A DNA stretch of 6,519 nucleotides from JBNJEA01 sp051745395. GTDB lineage: Bacteria > Desulfobacterota > Desulfobacteria > Desulfobacterales > Desulfosalsimonadaceae. The DNA lies in assembly GCA_051745395.1 (NCBI GenBank), contig JBNJEA010000158.1, forward strand, positions 1-6,519. The letters run 5' to 3'. Made by a program: the position numbers and the translations under genes. Below, piece by piece: positions 1 to 5,950 of the stretch (positions are counted from its first letter, which is position 1; each line of letters opens with the position of its first letter). Under the pieces are notes generated by a model, which made no database searches, had not been told where the DNA came from, and worked only from the letters and a program-made list of their open reading frames with translations.

Positions 1-2
1 AA

Positions 3-34
3 CGCAGATATTGGACTTTTTACGAAGCCATCAA
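3..34. repeat. Possible dispersed intergenic repeat at the left edge
   Basis: On the minus strand, just beyond the fusion stop, TTGATGGCTTCGTAAAAAGT is followed shortly by TCTGCGTT. I associate this kind of phrase with multi-copy intergenic repeats in Desulfobacterota and Geobacter-like genomes. Only one end is inside the window, so neither inverted partner nor copy number can be checked. Confidence 0.35.
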
Positions 35-63
35 TGTGGATGCATTAAATCCCAAGTGCCGCC

Positions 64-3000
64 CTATCTGCACGGCACAAAATGCACGATGTTCTTTGAC
101 TGTGTCAGCGTCTTTTCAAGCTGCTCCAGGACCCGGTCCACCTCCGCCGCCGTGTTGTGCCGGCCCAGGGAAAATCGCAGGGCGCAATGGGCGTCCGTCT
201 CTGAAAGGCCCATGGCCAAAAGCGCATGGGAGGGCCCGGAATCCCCGGAGTGACATGCGGACCCGGATGAAAAACATACGCCGTGCCTTGCCATTTCCAG
301 CACCACGGATTCTCCCCGGTATTTGGGCAGGGTGACGTTTAGCGTATTGGGCAGCCGGTGCTGGGGATGGCCGTTTATGCGAGATTCCCCGACTATATCG
401 CGGATGCCGGCCTCCAGCCTGTCGCGCAGGCCCCGGATGCGACCCGCGTCAGAAACAAGCGCCGGGACCTGTTGGGCAGCCGTGCCGAAGCCCGCGATAC
501 CCGGCAGGTTTTCGGTTCCCGAGCGCAGGCCGAATTCCTGGCCGCCGCCGTGGATCAGCGCCTCCATATCCATGCCTTTTGAGATATACAGCGCGCCCGC
601 TCCTTTCGGGCCGTATACCTTGTGTGCGGAAACGCTGAGCAGATCAATGCCGTCCAGGGAAACGGGGATTTTGCCAAATGCCTGGACGGCATCCGTGTGA
701 AACAGGGCGCCGCGATCATGCGCGATTTCAGCCAGTTCGGAAACCGGCTGTATGGTGCCGGTTTCATTGTTTGCGGTCATGACAGATACCAGGGCGGTGC
801 GACCGGTTACGGCCTCTGCCAGCTCCGCCGGCCGTACCCGACCGGTTTCGTCGACGCCCAGGTATGTCACTTCGTATCCCCGGCCTTCGAGCCATTGGAA
901 GGTGTTTGCCACCGCAGGGTGCTCGATTGCGGAGGTAACGAAATGATTCTTTCCCTCTGCACAGCAGGCGGCAGCCCCCTTGATTGCCAGGTTGGCCGCC
1001 TCTGTGCCGCTTCCTGTAAATACCACCCGGCGTGCGGTACATCCCAGTGCGCCCGCTGTTTGTCTGCGGGCTTTTTCCAGGATTTTTCCGGCCGCGATCC
1101 CCTGGCCGTGAATACTCGAAGGATTGCCGTACGTGTCAAAGGCTTCGGCCATGGCCTGCTTTACGGCCGGGTCCATGGGGGTGGTGGCGTTGTAGTCCAG
1201 ATAGACGGAATCGGCAAAAGGCTCGTTTTCCGGCCGGGCGGTGCGGATTTCATTTTCCGTCAGCTCCTCGCTTCCGATCTTTATGCGGTCCTGCGAGCCG
1301 GCCTTTTCCACTTCGCAAAGCAGGCACTTGTAAACCGGAAACCCGGAAATCGGATCGTACTGGTCCAGATCCGTCAGGTCATTTACGTTGGTCTGCTGCC
1401 AGGCCTTCGGTCCGACCGGGCTGCCGCAGGCATGATTGGCGTCAATGCTTCCCGGTGCGATATCGTCTGTGACCCGGGCCCGCATGCAGACAGAGCCGCG
1501 GGGCGTTGCAATACGGAGCTGTTCCCCGTTTTCAATCCCCCGGGCCGATGCGTCATGGGTGTTGATGGTAACGGCGGGTTCGGGCCTGTGACGGTTTAAC
1601 GCCGGGATGCCGTGATGCTGTGTATGAAAGCTGGTCCGAAGCCGCGCCCCGGAGTTGAAGATCAACGGGTACTGCTTACAAAGATCCGGCCGGCTTGCGG
1701 GGCCTTCCGCGGGCGGGGTGAAAACCGGCAGCGCTTCATAGCCGTATTCCGCCAGCACGCCCGAGGCGATCTCAAATTTCCCGGACGGGGTGTCAAACCC
1801 GGGCTTTCCGTCTTTGCGCAAAAGTCCCTTTTCCCATTTCTTGTACTGCATCATCTGCGTGTCAATGGACACCGATCCCCCGGCCGCCTTGATTCCATCA
1901 TAGGTAAAGCCCGAGTTTTTCAGCACGTGGTCAAACATCTCGCGCTCGGTTCGGGGATAAAGATGGCCGTAGCCCAGCCGGTCTGCGAGATCGGAAAGGA
2001 TGAAAAAATCGCTTCTGGCCTCGCCCACCGGCTCGATCATCTTCTCCCGGATGCGGAAAAGCGATCCGTATACCATGTAGGACTCGATTTCATAATGGGT
2101 GGTGGCGGGCAGAACGATATCTGCATAGGCCGCATCCGCGGTCAACTGCCGGTCAATGCAGACCAGAAAATCAAGGCAGTTCAGGGTTTTTTTCCACAGC
2201 TCCGGCTGCGGCCAGGAAGTAATGATCGATCCGCCCTGGATGATCAGCCCGCGGATCTTGTAGGGTTTTTCCTCGAGCACCGAGCGGGGCAGGTCAATGG
2301 CGTGGGCCTCGTCGCGGTACTTGACATACACGGGAAACCGGTCCTTGCCGATGCGGATGCCGGTATCCGGATTTTTGATCAGCCCGTCGCGGTTTATGGG
2401 AAAGTTGTTGCCCGGCATCATGAAACATCTTCCGCCCGGCACGTCAAGCTGGCCCGCTATCGCCCAGAGAACAAGCGTGGCCCGGATTCCCTGGACGCCG
2501 GTGCTGGAATATTCCATGCCGGTATACATGAGCTGGGATGCGCCCCGGGCCCGGGCCAGGCGGCGCGCCAGAGACACCACTGTTTCCGCGGGCACCCCCG
2601 TGATCTCTTCGACCACTTTCGGTCTGTAATGCTGGACATAGGAGGCGAATGCATCAAAGCCTTCGGTCCAGTCGCGCACGAACGGCTCGTCATAGAGTTC
2701 TTCTTCGATCATGACATTGCACATGCCCAGGGCCAGGGCGCCGTCGGTTCCGGGGCGGACGGGAATCCATTGTGCATCCGTGAGCTTGACCGTCTCGGTG
2801 CGCCTTGGATCGATCACCACCACCTTTGCCCCGCCCTTGTTTGCCTCTATGATTTTGCGCATGTCAACCGGCGGCAGATCCGTTGCCGGGTTGGTGCCCC
2901 AGACCACGATCAGCTCGGAGTTTTCAATATCGTTGAACATGTCGTTTAAGATCTTGCCGAATGTCACATGGGGCGAGATCATGCCGTAGGCCACATAGCA

Positions 3001-3456
3001 AAGAGCCCCCACGCCCATGGTATTGGGCGAGCCGAAGGGAAACAGCACGCTGCTGGCCGAAGACACGAAAACATCCTTTGGCTGATACACGTCACAATAG
3101 GCCAGCTCAAAGGTTCCCACACCGGTATATATTGCCGTTGCCTCCGCGCCAAAATCCGCCTTGATGGACTTGAAACGCGCTGCAATCGTATCAAGGGCCT
3201 CGTCCCAACTAATCCGCTCGAATTCGTAGGTCCCCCTCGGTCCTTTGCGTTTCATGGGGTAGCGCAGACGGTGCTCGGAATAGACAATATCCGGGCTGTG
3301 CTCTCCGAGCTTGCACAGGATGCCCATCTCGGAATCGTCATCCGGCCGGACCCCGACCATACGCCCCTTTTGATCGTATCGGGCCACAATCCAGCACCCG
3401 GCACTGCATATGCCGCAGATGCCGCGTTTTTCATTATCAGCCAAATCACTTGCCAT
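64..3456 (-). CDS. Molybdopterin oxidoreductase - cysteine desulfurase fusion protein (1130 aa)
   Basis: This is one uninterrupted frame holding two complete enzymes. Residues 1-718 form a bis-MGD oxidoreductase. An N-terminal [4Fe-4S] motif C14-x2-C17-x3-C21-x26-C48 is followed by K49. The likely Mo/W ligand is C153, in GSPNTMGVGALCYVA. A dinucleotide-binding stretch runs about 182-245 (VVIDPRRTETVKLTDAQW), and a C-terminal molydopterin-dinucleotide-binding domain runs about 596-716. A charged linker (719-748) leads to a class-V PLP enzyme at 749-1115: YLDYNATTP at the start, ANNETG, PLP lysine K946 in SVSAHKVYGPKG, GGGQE..LRSGTEN, and catalytic C1068 in SSGSACHSG. The 720-residue front half matches the usual length of a PhsA/formate-dehydrogenase-type catalytic subunit, and the back half matches a whole NifS/IscS. 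No Tat or Sec signal is visible, so it is probably cytoplasmic. The start ATG has a GGAGG motif four bases upstream. Substrate is unknown, and no iron-sulfur or membrane partner subunit lies in the window. Direct sulfuration of the cofactor is inference. Confidence 0.93.
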   Translation of the reverse strand: MASDLADNEKRGICGICSAGCWIVARYDQKGRMVGVRPDDDSEMGILCKLGEHSPDIVYSEHRLRYPMKRKGPRGTYEFERISWDEALDTIAARFKSIKADFGAEATAIYTGVGTFELAYCDVYQPKDVFVSSASSVLFPFGSPNTMGVGALCYVAYGMISPHVTFGKILNDMFNDIENSELIVVWGTNPATDLPPVDMRKIIEANKGGAKVVVIDPRRTETVKLTDAQWIPVRPGTDGALALGMCNVMIEEELYDEPFVRDWTEGFDAFASYVQHYRPKVVEEITGVPAETVVSLARRLARARGASQLMYTGMEYSSTGVQGIRATLVLWAIAGQLDVPGGRCFMMPGNNFPINRDGLIKNPDTGIRIGKDRFPVYVKYRDEAHAIDLPRSVLEEKPYKIRGLIIQGGSIITSWPQPELWKKTLNCLDFLVCIDRQLTADAAYADIVLPATTHYEIESYMVYGSLFRIREKMIEPVGEARSDFFILSDLADRLGYGHLYPRTEREMFDHVLKNSGFTYDGIKAAGGSVSIDTQMMQYKKWEKGLLRKDGKPGFDTPSGKFEIASGVLAEYGYEALPVFTPPAEGPASRPDLCKQYPLIFNSGARLRTSFHTQHHGIPALNRHRPEPAVTINTHDASARGIENGEQLRIATPRGSVCMRARVTDDIAPGSIDANHACGSPVGPKAWQQTNVNDLTDLDQYDPISGFPVYKCLLCEVEKAGSQDRIKIGSEELTENEIRTARPENEPFADSVYLDYNATTPMDPAVKQAMAEAFDTYGNPSSIHGQGIAAGKILEKARRQTAGALGCTARRVVFTGSGTEAANLAIKGAAACCAEGKNHFVTSAIEHPAVANTFQWLEGRGYEVTYLGVDETGRVRPAELAEAVTGRTALVSVMTANNETGTIQPVSELAEIAHDRGALFHTDAVQAFGKIPVSLDGIDLLSVSAHKVYGPKGAGALYISKGMDMEALIHGGGQEFGLRSGTENLPGIAGFGTAAQQVPALVSDAGRIRGLRDRLEAGIRDIVGESRINGHPQHRLPNTLNVTLPKYRGESVVLEMARHGVCFSSGSACHSGDSGPSHALLAMGLSETDAHCALRFSLGRHNTAAEVDRVLEQLEKTLTQSKNIVHFVPCR

Positions 3457-3466
3457 AACCCCTCCG
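3457..3466 (-). promoter_or_regulatory. Ribosome binding site of the fusion gene
   Basis: Read on the minus strand, CGGAGGGGTT directly precedes the ATG at 3456. It is a strong Shine-Dalgarno sequence (GGAGG, four-base spacer) and fixes the start of the fusion protein just before its first cysteine motif. Confidence 0.8.
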
Positions 3467-3501
3467 TTCCGCCTGTTCGCAATTTGCCGTCAAACCAGGG
3501 A

Positions 3502-3521
3502 ATGCCTCCGGCACCGGGCAT
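3502..3521. repeat. Short nested inverted repeat in the leader of the fusion gene
   Basis: ATGCC at 3502-3506 is mirrored by GGCAT at 3517-3521, and an inner CGG/CCG pairing lies between them. It sits about 45-65 bases upstream of the fusion start, in the 180-base stretch between terminator and gene. It could be a protein-binding site or a small leader hairpin; it could also be chance. I found no convincing -35/-10 pair for the fusion gene here. Confidence 0.25.
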
Positions 3522-3646
3522 ATACACTAAAATCATAATCGCGATGGGATCGAATGCCACTTGCTGTTTGGATTTTTCGCTCAATTTTATCCCGAAAATC
3601 CCCCGCATATTGTCCAAAACCGACGAAAAACTGGTCTGAAAACGTG

Positions 3647-3683
3647 AAAAAGCCCTCTGGTCCAATGAACCAGAGGGCTTTTT
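3647..3683. terminator. Perfect bidirectional intrinsic terminator
   Basis: The arms AAAAAGCCCTCTGG (3647-3660) and CCAGAGGGCTTTTT (3670-3683) pair perfectly over 14 bp around a 9-base loop. Each strand has a T5 run after a GC-rich stem, so it can stop transcription in both directions. On the minus strand it lies 21 bases after the stop of the truncated hydrolase fragment. It is therefore best read as that gene's terminator, insulating the fusion gene from upstream transcription. Confidence 0.9.
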
Positions 3684-3704
3684 ATGAAAATTCTTGCGTA
3701 AATC

Positions 3705-3917
3705 TTATTGGGGCGCACCACAGTCAACGCATTCCACATTCACCCAGGGCATGGCGCCGTGTCCATTCGGTCCGCCTTGATTGCCCACCATCGCTTCTAT
3801 CCATTCCCGAAAGTAGATTCCTGCGGAAACGTTAGTGTAAAATAAGGGGCTCATCATAATCGTATGGCTTGCTCCGGATCCTATATAGTAACGATAATTT
3901 GGTTCTCCACCAGCAAA
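3705..3917 (-). pseudogene. C-terminal remnant of a pectinacetylesterase-family hydrolase
   Basis: The minus-strand frame is open from just inside a TGA (3918-3920) to a TAA (3705-3707) and encodes about 70 residues with no start codon at its head. It contains NYRYYIGSGASHTIMMSPLF, then a YTNVSAGIYFREWIEAM segment, and ends NVECVDCGAPQ. In the pectinacetylesterase/Notum family (PF03283, alpha/beta hydrolases) the end of the protein typically has such a G-x-x-H-T-I motif with the catalytic histidine, a FY..SAG..F..W stretch, and a final paired-cysteine segment; I recognise this by memory, not by search. The catalytic serine and aspartate parts are missing. None of the frames immediately upstream continues the similarity, so the 5' portion has been deleted. 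The good terminator just downstream fits a once-functional gene. It could instead belong to a different small hydrolase family. Confidence 0.55.
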
Positions 3918-3924
3918 TCAGCAA

Positions 3925-3953
3925 TTGAAAAGCGCCGGTGTTTATGATAGAAT
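3925..3953 (+). promoter_or_regulatory. Sigma70-type promoter with extended -10, upstream of the DUF3348 gene
   Basis: TTGAAA (3925-3930) and TAGAAT (3948-3953) are each 5/6 matches to the consensus and are separated by 17 bases. A TGA (3945-3947) makes an extended -10. Transcription would start near 3960, giving a leader of about 38 bases before the ATG at 3998. It lies in an AT-rich pocket between divergent remnants, so it probably still drives the decayed four-gene set. Motif-based only. Confidence 0.55.
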
Positions 3954-3997
3954 ATGCCGACTATATATTGTATAGGCACTCAATCAAAAGGGTATAT

Positions 3998-4567
3998 ATG
4001 GGTGAATCACCGCCGCACTTTCTGTATGGCAGCCGGTTTGCACATCTGTTATCCGGTATGATTCCGTCGGATAGCCGATCGAATACCGGGGTTTCCGGGG
4101 CTGATTTTGTCCCGAAATTGGCCCGGTTGTTTCATTTCTCGGGCGCCGTCAACCTGGCCAGGGCGCTTGACAATCCCGTGAAAAGCGGGTTTAGCCCCGG
4201 CGGCACGTCGGCGGAAACGCTGCGGGAAACGGTGTTGTCCCGGCAAAACGAACTGGTCCGTTTCATTGCCAAAAGCTTTGTCACCGCCTCGGCCGGCCGG
4301 GAAGACCGGCTGCCCGGCCCGGAGAGCCTGCATCAACACTTGACTGTAAACGGCGTCTTTACCCCGGGTTCCAAAAAACAATCCAACCCTTACCCAACCG
4401 TCTATGAACCGTATCGCAAGTTCTATATCAGCCGGCAGCGTTCTCTGGAGACGAGGGTACAACGCCTGCGCGCCGATATACGCGACGGCATCGCCGAACT
4501 CACACCGGTTCCGCCTCCCTTTCGCAGCGGGCCGAGGACCAGCACGCCGCCGTCACCGACCTGGTGA
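3998..4567 (+). CDS. DUF3348 family protein, C-terminally truncated
   Basis: Function is not known. The ATG at 3998 is preferred over the GTG at 3938 because AAAAGGG (3986-3992) sits five bases upstream and family-like sequence starts soon after it. About 168 residues look like DUF3348: an N-terminal FLYGSRFAHLLSGM helix, FVPKLARLFHFSGAVNLARA, and the family-typical YEPYRKFYISRQRSLETRVQ segment leading into IRDGIAEL near residue 168. After that, 21 residues (TPVPPPFRSGPRTSTPPSPTW) are simply the DUF802 gene read in the wrong frame. Full family members run some 60-80 residues longer, so the C-terminal third is lost. The stop TGA overlaps a GTG in the DUF802 frame. It is the first gene of a DUF3348-DUF802-OmpA-DUF2894 set; family recognition is from memory. 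Confidence 0.75.
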   Translation: MGESPPHFLYGSRFAHLLSGMIPSDSRSNTGVSGADFVPKLARLFHFSGAVNLARALDNPVKSGFSPGGTSAETLRETVLSRQNELVRFIAKSFVTASAGREDRLPGPESLHQHLTVNGVFTPGSKKQSNPYPTVYEPYRKFYISRQRSLETRVQRLRADIRDGIAELTPVPPPFRSGPRTSTPPSPTW

Positions 4568-4659
4568 CCTCGTCCAAAACCCTGATGGAAGAGACCGTGC
4601 AGCGGTTTACCCAGCAGATGGCCGACAAGGCCGGCCGGTTTATCGAAGTGGCCGAACAG
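4519..4659 (+). repeat. Direct repeat, copy 1 (DUF802 segment)
   Basis: It is 141 bases, paired with 5990-6130 and identical at 123 positions with no indels. The translated copies differ at 10 of 47 residues, so the two are diverged paralogues rather than a fresh duplication. Confidence 0.9.
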
Positions 4660-4929
4660 TTTGCCGGCAGTGCCGCGGAAATGGCAAGCCTCGGCGATGC
4701 CTTCGGCACGGCCGTCACCCTGTTTGCCGAATCCAATTCCCAGATGGGCGAAAACCTGCAGCGCATCGAAGAAGCGCTGGAGAAGGCCTCGGCCAGAAAC
4801 GATGATCAGCTGGCCTATTACGTGGCCCAGGCCCGGGAAATCATTGATTACTGCCTGCAGTCCCAGAAGGAGATTTTAGACGGCCTGCAGCAGATCAAAC
4901 CGGACAACGGCAAGGCCGCAACCAGGTAG
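4564..4929 (+). CDS. DUF802 protein, C-terminal fragment only
   Basis: The recognisable sequence begins at about 4519 (LSQRAEDQHAAVTDLV); the first plausible start inside it is GTG 4564. The 120-residue fragment is the helical tail of DUF802 proteins: KAGRFIEVAEQFAGSAAEMA, SLGDAFGTAVTLFAESNSQM, LQRIEEALEKASARNDDQLA and YYVAQAREIIDYCLQSQKEI. Complete members, as I recall, are 600-900 residues, with an N-terminal MotA/ExbB-like membrane region followed by a long coiled coil. All of that is missing here, so no ion channel could be formed. The frame is open upstream only to 4408, and that part is DUF3348 DNA read in another frame. It ends 13 bases before the OmpA-like gene. Confidence 0.72.
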   Translation: MTSSKTLMEETVQRFTQQMADKAGRFIEVAEQFAGSAAEMASLGDAFGTAVTLFAESNSQMGENLQRIEEALEKASARNDDQLAYYVAQAREIIDYCLQSQKEILDGLQQIKPDNGKAATR

Positions 4930-4942
4930 CCGCAGGGTAGCC

Positions 4943-5323
4943 ATGGAAGAACTCGAATCCGCAGATGCCCAGTCCCCGCCCATATGGGCGATTTTCGGCG
5001 ACCTCATGGCCGGCCTTTTAGGCGTCTTTGTCCTGCTGCTGGTCTGGACGCTGGGCTACCAGATGGTGCTGTCCCAGTCGCTCCAGGAGGAAATCAACCG
5101 GCGCAAGGCCGAGCAAAAGCGCCGCATGGCCCTGGAACGCGCCCTTGCCGGCCCCTTGGCCGAAGGCCGGATCACCCTGCAAAACGGCCGCATCGGCATC
5201 CGGGGCAGCGTGTTGTTTGCCCTGAACTCCGATAAATTGCAGCCCGAGGGCCGGCAACTGGTCAAATCTCTTGTCGAGCCAAAGAAAGCTCGCCGAACTG
5301 ACCCGGCAAATCGACCGCCATGA
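4943..5323 (+). CDS. MotB/ZorB-like OmpA-family membrane protein, truncated in the OmpA domain
   Basis: The start ATG has CAGGG five bases upstream. Residues 14-38 form one membrane helix, IFGDLMAGLLGVFVLLLVW; D20 sits where MotB and ZorB carry the ion-binding aspartate. A charged helix follows (about 45-68). Residues 89-113 (GSVLFALNSDKLQPEGRQLV, then KSLVEP) are the opening strand and helix of an OmpA peptidoglycan-binding domain. The frame then jumps: the last 13 residues (KKARRTDPANRPP) are DUF2894 DNA read out of frame. The rest of the OmpA domain, with its peptidoglycan-binding residues, is missing, so the stator could not anchor. In intact relatives this protein pairs with the DUF802 membrane protein, which is also gutted here. 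Confidence 0.78.
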   Translation: MEELESADAQSPPIWAIFGDLMAGLLGVFVLLLVWTLGYQMVLSQSLQEEINRRKAEQKRRMALERALAGPLAEGRITLQNGRIGIRGSVLFALNSDKLQPEGRQLVKSLVEPKKARRTDPANRPP

Positions 5324-5690
5324 TTCGCCAGAAGACGCTGACGCCTCCGGCCGTCCCCGGCCGGATGACCTGCTGCACCGTCAACAACAGGCGGCCGTGG
5401 CCGCGGTGGACGGTCCTGGCGGCGCTGACGGTCCGCTGGAAACAGCCGCCGGCACGGAAATGCGATCCGCCGGCCGGTTCCGGGATACGATGACGGCCCT
5501 GCACGCCGAGCGCCTGGTCAACCGGGTGGCCCGGGATCGGCCGGAAAACCCCGGCCCGCTAAACGCCCAGATGCTGGCATGCCGGTGCCTTCCCGCTCTG
5601 CAGCAGTTGTCTTCCGCCTACCTGGCCCGTTTTGTTTCCTATATCGAGACCCTGATCTGGTTGGAGCAGGCCGGCGAGGCGCATAAATAG
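5271..5690 (+). CDS. DUF2894 protein, N-terminally truncated
   Basis: The frame contains a low-complexity middle and then a clear DUF2894-like end: RFRDTMTALHAERLVNRVAR, RPENPGPLNAQMLACRCL, YLARFVSYIETLIWLEQAGE. The similar-looking stretch KLAELTRQIDRH begins right at the junction with the truncated OmpA gene (near 5276). The family's N-terminal part is absent and there is no ribosome binding site before the nominal TTG at 5271. The stop TAG (5688-5690) is built from the edge of an inserted inverted-repeat element. In the second relic copy, which lacks that element, the same codons read on past this point. Function of DUF2894 is unknown; it accompanies DUF3348, DUF802 and the OmpA-like protein. 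Confidence 0.68.
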   Translation: MSSQRKLAELTRQIDRHDSPEDADASGRPRPDDLLHRQQQAAVAAVDGPGGADGPLETAAGTEMRSAGRFRDTMTALHAERLVNRVARDRPENPGPLNAQMLACRCLPALQQLSSAYLARFVSYIETLIWLEQAGEAHK

Positions 5691-5827
5691 TGCCTGAACA
5701 AAAACCGTCTTTTTCGCCAATCTCTGTGTTCCCGACCCGGGATTTTCGCCGTCCTTGTCGGAGCGGAGCGTAGATCCCGCCAAAGCGGGGACCTTTACGA
5801 AAAATCCTGGTCTTCGTTCAGGCACTA
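5688..5827. mobile_element. 140-bp MITE-like inverted-repeat element
   Basis: The outer ends TAGTGCCTGAAC (5688-5699) and GTTCAGGCACTA (5816-5827) are perfect 12-bp inverted repeats. Imperfect pairing continues inwards for about 15 more bases (ACC, then TTTTTCG on each arm). The centre has a small hairpin CCCGC-CAAA-GCGGG (5776-5789). If the terminal TA dinucleotides are a target duplication, the element proper is 5690-5825. It encodes no protein, so it would need a transposase elsewhere. It could also be a large palindromic REP-type repeat. Confidence 0.7.
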
Positions 5828-5950
5828 ATTAAGTATTGTGTTTCCGGAATTACCCGAATTACGCAGTCCATTCAGAAGATCCCTAAGACGTTTTAGGGGC
5901 CAGACGGGCCAATCGGATCGGCGCTGGCCTTTGGAGTCGCCGTATAATAA
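5828..5950. other. Spacer without recognisable gene
   Basis: This stretch separates the MITE-like element from the second DUF802 scrap. I see no coding signal. The only structure is a weak hairpin, CCCTAA (5881-5886) with TTAGGG (5893-5898), which has no following T run. Confidence 0.5.

Noticed and set aside
1200..1320. A separate start for the cysteine desulfurase at the fusion linker
   Set aside because: The ATG in AAAATGAAATCC is out of frame with the desulfurase, and the in-frame path through the linker has no stop, so a single fused protein is the direct reading.
622..2949. Long plus-strand open frames at 622-1599 and 1612-2949
   Set aside because: They lie entirely antisense to the fusion gene, whose protein has clear motifs throughout. 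Their translations show no family features and reflect GC-rich codon usage on the other strand.
3530..3640. Sigma54 or sigma70 promoter for the fusion gene
   Set aside because: A TGGCA-like stretch and a TTGGAC/GATAAA pair exist on the minus strand, but spacing or second elements do not fit, so no promoter is claimed.
3252..3665. Minus-strand 137-codon frame overlapping the fusion start
   Set aside because: It begins inside the terminator, has no family-like sequence, and its second half is a shadow of the first codons of the fusion gene.
4404..4805. Plus-strand frame of 133 codons spanning the DUF3348/DUF802 junction
   Set aside because: Arg/Gly-rich third-frame shadow; the DUF3348 and DUF802 families are read in the other two frames.
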